DNA from: Ignelater luminosus
Taxonomy: Eukaryota; Arthropoda; Insecta; Coleoptera; Elateridae
NCBI GenBank assembly: GCA_011009095.1
Contig: VTPC01090686.1
Location: forward strand, 62,001 to 126,000
DNA: 64,000 nucleotides
Direction: 5' to 3'
Shown here piece after piece: positions 57,842 through 64,000 of this stretch. Numbering within the stretch: position 1 is the first letter of the stretch; every line of letters begins with the position of its first letter. A program made the position numbers and the translations under genes. The notes beneath the pieces are model-generated. The model did not search any database. It was not told where the DNA came from and saw only the letters and a program-made list of their open reading frames with translations.

Positions 57842-58453
57842 TAGTACATGTCAAACCTTTTTGTCTAATATAGGATTAAATAGCTAGAATTTAAATTCAT
57901 ATTTATTTTCAGTCACATCACACCCAGGGCCGTATTCTTCGTCAGTTCTTAAACGAAGACGCATATTGTAGTAACATAAAGTAAACTACAAGCTCCAGAC
58001 GTGTCACGCGAATATCGACCGGACAGCTGAGTTAAATGCTGTTAATATAAGAATCAGTTTCGCAAAAAAAGCATTAGGTACTTTAATGATTATCATAGCT
58101 GGGCAGTGTTCTGCAGTTCTCAAGAATTTAAACAAATAATACATCTACGGCAATAGAATTATTGACAAACCCTTTGAGAACTGCTGAATCCTGCTGAGCT
58201 ACAACCAGCTGTAAGTGTATAACATGCTTTTGGGAAAATGATCCTTATGTCAACAGCGTTTGACTCAGCTGTCTGGTCGATATTCGCGTGACACGTCTGT
58301 AGTCTGTATTTTACTTTATGTTATTACAGTACCCATCTTCGTTTAAGAACTGGCGAAGAATACGGCTCTCGGTGTGATGTGATTGAAAATAAATATGAAT
58401 TTAAATTCTAGCTGTTTAATCCCATATCGGACAAAAAGGTTTGGCATGTACTT
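57842..58453. repeat. ~610 bp near-perfect palindrome (foldback element)
   Basis: Sequence from 57842 mirrors sequence back from 58453 around a centre near 58147. Paired blocks include 'gtacatgtcaaaccttttt' with 'aaaaaggtttggcatgtac', 'agaatttaaattcatattta' with its exact complement at 58387-58412, 'gtattcttcgtcagttctta' with 'taagaactggcgaagaatac', and 'gtcacgcgaatatcgacc' with 'ggtcgatattcgcgtgac'. The arms are about 280-300 bp with very little loop. It lies between the Gypsy relic and the Tc1-like element. No target duplication is clear. Confidence 0.85.
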
Positions 58454-58550
58454 TAGAAGTGATCTGGCCTTAGATAGCACTCGTAAAAGTCATCGTATGC
58501 GGGTCAGAGATGTCGGCGTGTTCACTAGATATTTCCAAATGTATCCCCTA

Positions 58551-60233
58551 CAGTCAGTCAATTTAATATTCGGACGATATGCATGGTTAACAATATTAGC
58601 AAATAACGATAAAAAGTTTGCATACGCCGTAACCTTTTTCATGATAACAACATTCTTCTATGCTATAGTGGTTATTACATGCAAACGAAATTTGATAGGC
58701 GTTAATAATGTCTGCAAAATTTGCAATTCTTGTAGACGCTATAAAAATCGCAGTCAAAATAATATTCGGACAAACTGAATGATAATGTGGAAAATGTCGA
58801 GTTGCAATCTTGTAAACAGAATTTTAGTAGGCAAAGCAAATGCTAGGGTAAAGTTAATAGTTAGTTGTTGTTTATCTAGCGACAAGTAAAGTTTAATGTA
58901 AAAACATGGGCAGAAAAGGGCGCAATACTAGTTTTGATGTTAATAATAAAGTTCTGCTCTCGGAGATTTGGTTTTTATAGATGGTATTATGGATCAAGTG
59001 GTTTATTTAAATTTAAACTAGTAATTTTCCATTTTGAGAAGGGAAAACCTACCGAGCAATTGGGGAAATGTTAAAATTGAGTAAAAGCACCGTTGGAGAC
59101 ATTATAAAACGTTATAAAAAAGAAGATCGGATACATTCTAAGCTTCAGTGTGGACGACCGCAAATATTGAAACAACATATGCAACGTTTTATTACACAAA
59201 GAGTGATGAAAGATCCAAAATTAAGTGCACCGCAATTGAAAACAGAATTATTAGAATATTATGGAATAAACGCACATCCACAAACAATACGCAATTGCAT
59301 TCATAAGCATGGTTACAATAACCGAATCGCAAGATGAAAGCCGCTTGTAAATAAACGTAATAGAACGCGACGATTAGATTTCGCAAGGAGGTACGAAAAA
59401 GAAGACCTTACTTTTTGGGATAATGTCATCTTCTGCCATGAATCAAAGTTCACTGTTTTTGCGTCAGATGGATGAGCACGTGTGTGGAGAAAGAAGAATG
59501 AAGAACTGAAAAAGGAAAGTTTATGTCCAACGGTAAAGTACGGAGGTGGTTTCGTGATAGTATGGGGCTGCATATCAAGTTCTGGTCTCGGAGATTTGGT
59601 TTTTATAGATGGTATTATGGATCAAGTGGTTTATTTAAATTTATTGAAGAAACATTCACCTCATAGCGCAGCTAAATTAAATATTTCAGAAAATTTTAAA
59701 TTTTTCAGGATAATGATCCAAAACATACAGCGTTTAACGTTAAATCTTGGTTATTGTACAATTGCCCACAGGTTATTCCAACCCCGGCTCAATCACCGGA
59801 TCTCAATTCGATTGAGAATGTATGGAAAGAACTTGATGTGCAGCTTAGAAAATATACTATTTCAAATAAAACCCAGCTGAAAGAGAGGCTAATGGATAAA
59901 CAGTATATTAAAAAAGTTATTCTATCCATACCACGAAGGTTACGAGCCGTAATTAGAAATAAGAGATACCCTGTCGCGTACTGATCGCTCAATATAGCGT
60001 ATATTCTTTACTTGTCAGAATATTTATTTGACATGTATTTTTACTGTTTTTACTAATAAGTTTTGTATTACTGACTTTTCTTTCAATAGTTCAGTTTTTC
60101 TATTATGCAATGTTTAGAAAAGGTTTTAAATTTTCCTAACATTTGAATAAAGTTGAGTTTCTATATAAACTGTGCGTTTTAGTGTTATAATTTTGCTACC
60201 TACTATACTGTCCGAATATAAGTTGACTGACTG
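58551..60233 (+). mobile_element. Tc1-like transposon with internal duplicated segment
   Basis: The ends CAGTCAGTCAATTTAATATT at 58551-58575 and the complement ending ATAAGTTGACTGACTG at 60233 form ~25 bp inverted repeats, with TA on both sides (58549-58550, 60234-60235). An extra end-like copy 'cagtcaaaataatattcgga' lies at 58751, as in IR/DR-type ends. About 66 bp of the transposase (59579-59643) also appears at 58951-59016, near the start of the coding region. Total 1683 bp. Confidence 0.85.
58904..59983 (+). pseudogene. Tc1-like transposase, broken
   Basis: A likely original start 'MGRKGRNTSFDV' (about 58904) is followed by the misplaced duplicate, then the helix-turn-helix part 'LKLSKSTVGDIIKRYKKEDR' (59068 on). 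The first catalytic box reads 'VIFCHESKF', with His where Asp is usual. The second, 'FQDNDPKHTAF', is intact (about 59705), and the third, 'SPDLNSIENVWKELD', keeps Glu (about 59800). Stops occur at 59335 and 59473 and a frameshift near 59700. The C-terminus ends 'RNKRYPVAY'. Confidence 0.85.
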
Positions 60234-60389
60234 TATATAGCAGTAATATGATAGGCAGAAAAATATTTTAGCCATTTCATATACCCCATTCTAATCGTGT
60301 GTGACAATCAGTGTGACACACAACTGTTTAATCAATTTTGTGGGCTTTATAAAATCAAACTACATTTTACAACTCCAAGGTCATCAACG

Positions 60390-60700
60390 AGAAACTCCCC
60401 AGTCAAAAGGATTCATTAGACAATAATCGACATCTTAAATTATTAAAAGAACAAGACAAAAAAACTAACGTTATAAAAATTATCCAAAAGCGGTCGTAAC
60501 TTATAGTAATACATTTCTTTTGGTGACAGGTAAAAAGCCCATGGAACTGTTGTTAGGTTATTTTTCAGATAAAGAACATTTTGAAATAGATCCGGAAATC
60601 CAACTAACATTAAACTACGTTCAAAAACAAAAAGTCTTAATGAATCACAGCTGTACGACCAGTTTAAAGAAGGAATTATGCCAAAAGGTACAAAGGGTTG
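60390..60700 (+). pseudogene. Ty3/Gypsy integrase fragment
   Basis: The plus strand reads 'HLKLLKEQDKKTN', then 'VTGKKPMELLLGYFSD', then 'LNYVQKQKVLMNH', resembling the C-terminal part of Gypsy/errantivirus-type integrases ('...KPIELLLGYF...'). It is frameshifted at about 60510 and about 60650. It is on the opposite strand from the Gypsy relic at 55.8-57.8 kb, so it is a separate insertion. Confidence 0.5.
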
Positions 60701-63685
60701 AAAAATTTTAAGTTAAAGATATCCCTTATCAGGCTAGTCATGAGCATGAAAAAACCAAAGCGAGGAATAAAAGTAAAAACCTTTTTGCCAAAGTTCAGTT
60801 TAATAGTTATTTACGCAATGAGTGGGACACACACATTATTATCGCACGCACATGGAAATTGCGCAAACGAGGGCGTTAGCCTGAATTTTTTACAAGTGGA
60901 ACTATTTTTTGCTGCTCTCAGTCATGAACTAACCACTTTCGATCAAGATTTTGTGAATAATAATTCAAAGTAGCAACTGAATCTCATTGTTGAAAATGAT
61001 AGCAACGTACTTAGCAATAGTGTAAACAATAAACAAATTTGAAACGTGCGGTAATGTCAAACATTACGTTATTCCAGTGAGTGCGATTTATAAGATACAT
61101 CTCACGGTTGTACATAAAAATATTAATATACTTAGGGTAAAGAAAATATTAGAAGGCTTTATTCACAAACGAAATTTAAAAAATCCTGTGAATTAACGAA
61201 ACTAGAAAATAAAAATCGATTAATATAATTTGAATCAAAACAAAATTATTGTTACAAATTATTGATATTAATAGCCAACAAATTACATTTAGCAGCGTAA
61301 CAAATTTTTCAAAATCCCAACTTTCTAATATATAAAATATAGATTCTTCGAAAACATAAATGCATATCGGAGAGAATACGTTTTTTCTAGAACTCCACAT
61401 TTAAGAATAATTAAAACTTTCCCAAAATTATTCATAATTATCTTATAACGCAACAACGACCTTTCCATTACGTTAACAAAACAGAAAATACGAGTGAATG
61501 ATAAAAAAATTTGTGCAGCAATATTCGAAAATGAGGAAATTTTCAGAATCTCCACACACTATATAACATTTTAAAACGGTAACGTGCACGTTTTATTCTC
61601 TAGTCATCAACTTCTTCCACTTCTACAACAAACAAGATAACCTTGTTAACAATATTACATTTGAAAAATGTGTATTCAGTTCTGAATCTAATCTTGCCGA
61701 GCTTATACTTTAGTGTTCAGCGTTCAGTGTTGTTTAGTGATTCGATTTTTAAAATCCTGTTGTTCGAGTCTAGTTGAGTAAGTAATTAATTTATGTGAAT
61801 TTATTATTTTCTTTATTATTAAAACAATACATAGATAATGTTAAAGAATTTTTGTTTCACTTGAAAATTAACACGGGTGTAAGGGTAGGAAAAAGAAAGA
61901 CTGCTTTTCATCAGTCTTGTTGTAAAAATGATAAAAGTTACCTTTCCATAGAAATTAGTAGAGTTAATTATTTAAGAATGTATGCAGAAACAGACAAGAC
62001 AACTCAAAGCGATAGGTTAGAACTTTTTAGGGTGTTGTACGATTGGGTGTTCAATTCTTGAAAATTAACATGTTATAAAGCTCGGTATGTTTGTTATCAA
62101 AACGTACTACCATTTTTAACTGCCTAGTTTAGGCTATTTAATGATGATAAATTTTGAAAAATTAATTAAACAGAAAACAATTTTGATAGCTTTTTTTGTT
62201 CAGCTGGTTTCCATGGTTAGATTTCTCAATAGGTTGCAACTCGGTAATTAATCGGAACAATATCAATACGGGGCGCGCAAACAAAATAGTGTCGAAAAAT
62301 CTAAGGGCGTATAGAGTGAATAAAACAGTTCAGATAAACATTTGTGGAGAAACGCACCGTTTCCGAGACACGAGGTGTTACAGTTTCATTTTTAAATGAT
62401 AGTTTTGGTTAGGGAATTTTAATAAAACAAATCTTTAAAACGAATATCATTCATTATCGTAGTAGTTAGTACTTAATTGGCTAGTTAGTTACGTAATATT
62501 TTTTGTTATGAGGCAAGACGCCACAAAAAAGTTTTTCTTAAATACCTTAAATAAAACAGAATTTGATAGAAAAATTACTTGAACTTCAAACTATTAATTT
62601 ATTGATTGTTATTATGATTTATGATCAGGACACGGACTCACTTTAGACAGTAATTATGTGGTAATTATGTGAGATGATCCTAGATAGAGGGTCTCCGTAT
62701 CGTATACAAAATGTAGGAGGCTGAATAGAAAAAATATTATTTGAGGCGCAAAAATACCGTGATAAATTAATTTATGCAAAGTTTCAATGTTACAGGTGTT
62801 GATGTATGGACAAATGTAGATATTTAAAAGCTCTTTTTGGCAACGTTCCCAAAGGTTATATAAACTAGGTTTACAACAAAAAATGCATTATTAGAGTTCA
62901 TATTCTCAACTGATTTATTGATTACGTTCTTGAATTTTTAAACAATTTACATGAGACAGGAAAATTATATAGCACGTAGAGAGGAAGCAACAAATTCTTA
63001 ATTCAAAGCGATTGAAGATTAAAACTAAATTAGGGTTTAATTGTTGCACAAAAATCTTGTATTAATAAATATTTATAAGTAAAAACCTAATTCCATCAAG
63101 ATCGTAAAATGTGTATTACTGATGTAATTCTAGTCATGACACGTTTTAGCAAATAATAGTACGTACGGTTATTACAAATATACATGCATGTGTTAGGTAT
63201 AGCAAGCAATTTGCCTTGAATCGCAGAAAAATGTGTCACTTTACCTTTTGCTACAAAGTTTATATTTTAACGGCGACATTTTTTATGCAACTACCTTCTT
63301 TTGCATATGAATCAAAAGGTATCATAACTTCTCAACAAGTTATTCTTATATTATATATAGTACATCATTATTCATTAATACTTGTTATTAAGTAAACACA
63401 CAAGGACATAATTAGCAACGCCTTAACAAAACAAAATACGCACCATAAGTTGTTTGTTAAGTGGCTTTAAATTAATCTTTGGTATTTAACATAACCTATA
63501 ACATTTTTTAATAACTAACAGTAATTTAATTTTTGTGTCATTTACACACTGAATATTATTATAAAAATAATTTCCTCGAACAAAACAAAGCTTTTATGGT
63601 CAATTTTGCCTTCTTACGTATAAACTTTGAAAACCACAAAAGAGGAAATGCGAAGGATAGTTTAAAATAATTTTAATGCTCTCCA
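60701..63685. other. AT-rich intergenic, no gene recognised
   Basis: An 88-codon ORF at 61795-62061 has no recognisable domain. A short copy of the dispersed foldback repeat lies at 62340-62400 ('gcaccgtttccgagacac', 'ttacagtttcatttttaaa'). Nothing else is identified. Confidence 0.35.
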
Positions 63686-63688
63686 AAT

Positions 63689-63835
63689 TAATTAAATTTT
63701 TCTAATAATAAAAGTGAAAAGTTGCATTTCGAAGAATCCAAGTCTATTATTATTGCCTTCATACGAATTAAACTTTTTTAACAATAAAATCAAAAGTTTG
63801 CAATTTTCAAGGAATCCAAGTCTTATTATTACAGC
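63689..63835 (+). repeat. Two-copy ~72 bp tandem duplication
   Basis: Two adjacent segments share 'aattaaa' (63691; 63767), 'aataaaa', 'aatccaagtc' (63737; 63812) and 'tattattg/ac' endings in the same order with small differences. Confidence 0.6.
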
Positions 63836-64000
63836 GGTTATTTAGCGGTCAAATTTATAGTCGCGTCAGTCGTAAACAAAAAGTGTTAAACCTGCAGAAA
63901 TGCATAAATTGTTTACTTGACGTTCTTATGTTTCGTCTATTCTCCAAGTCAATCTAAATTGTTGATAGTAATATTGAAAAATATTTTTAAATAAATAACA

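Noticed and set aside
58383..58778. 131-codon plus-strand ORF
   Set aside because: It begins inside the palindrome and crosses the Tc1-like terminal repeat, so it spans unrelated repeat units; no domain.
61795..62061. 88-codon ORF as a host gene
   Set aside because: No recognisable domain, no splice partners and AT-rich context; left as unassigned.

Overview
The window is AT-rich eukaryotic nuclear DNA from an insect-like arthropod, probably a beetle or similar lineage; the order is a guess. Genes are short, split by small GT-AG introns and far apart, and most of the sequence is decayed transposon. Four conserved host genes can be reconstructed exon by exon: a low-molecular-weight protein tyrosine phosphatase (7405-8341, minus), Atg8/GABARAP (8942-9690, plus), an HROB/C17orf53-type OB-fold protein (14420-15938, plus) and LRRC51 (26679-27472, plus). 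The first two are divergently transcribed from a shared 600 bp spacer.

Layout. 1-7.4 kb: repeats only, including a dispersed foldback family, a GC-rich minisatellite, a ~300 bp inverted repeat enclosing ~4 kb, small hairpins, a transposase fragment and a tRNA-Arg-like relic. 7.4-9.9 kb: phosphatase and Atg8. 11.7-12.5 kb: second GC-rich array. 14.4-27.5 kb: an HROB-LRRC51 neighbourhood that has been duplicated. Intact HROB is followed by a broken LRRC51-type first exon, then a 2.3 kb mariner with a GC-rich insert, then a dead HROB copy, a second LRRC51-type first exon whose splice phase still fits, a BEL/Pao relic, and finally intact LRRC51. 28-37.8 kb: nested transposon relics (a Tc1/mariner-superfamily fragment, a hAT relic split by a Helitron that itself holds a 100-N assembly gap, a hAT element with matching ends and target duplication, and a decayed PIN-like gene). 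38-46.6 kb: third GC-rich array, an element with CGCCGC-rich terminal repeats, a Tc1-like element and a BEL/Pao relic. 46.6-47.9 kb: a degenerate ~98 bp tandem array. 48.5-60.7 kb: an R2-like non-LTR relic, a foldback element, a MITE, a nearly intact mariner, a second MITE, a Ty3/Gypsy relic, a ~610 bp near-perfect palindrome, a Tc1-like element with an internal sequence duplication, and a Gypsy integrase fragment. 60.8-64 kb: AT-rich with no recognised gene.

The host genes do not form a pathway. Atg8 is the autophagy conjugate; HROB acts with MCM8/9 in homologous recombination in vertebrates; LRRC51 is a small leucine-rich-repeat protein; the phosphatase is an enzyme of the Primo/ACP1 type. 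I see no new biochemical system. The most interesting structure is the HROB-LRRC51 duplication with a possible alternative first exon, followed by several palindromic or foldback elements that can be defined to the base.
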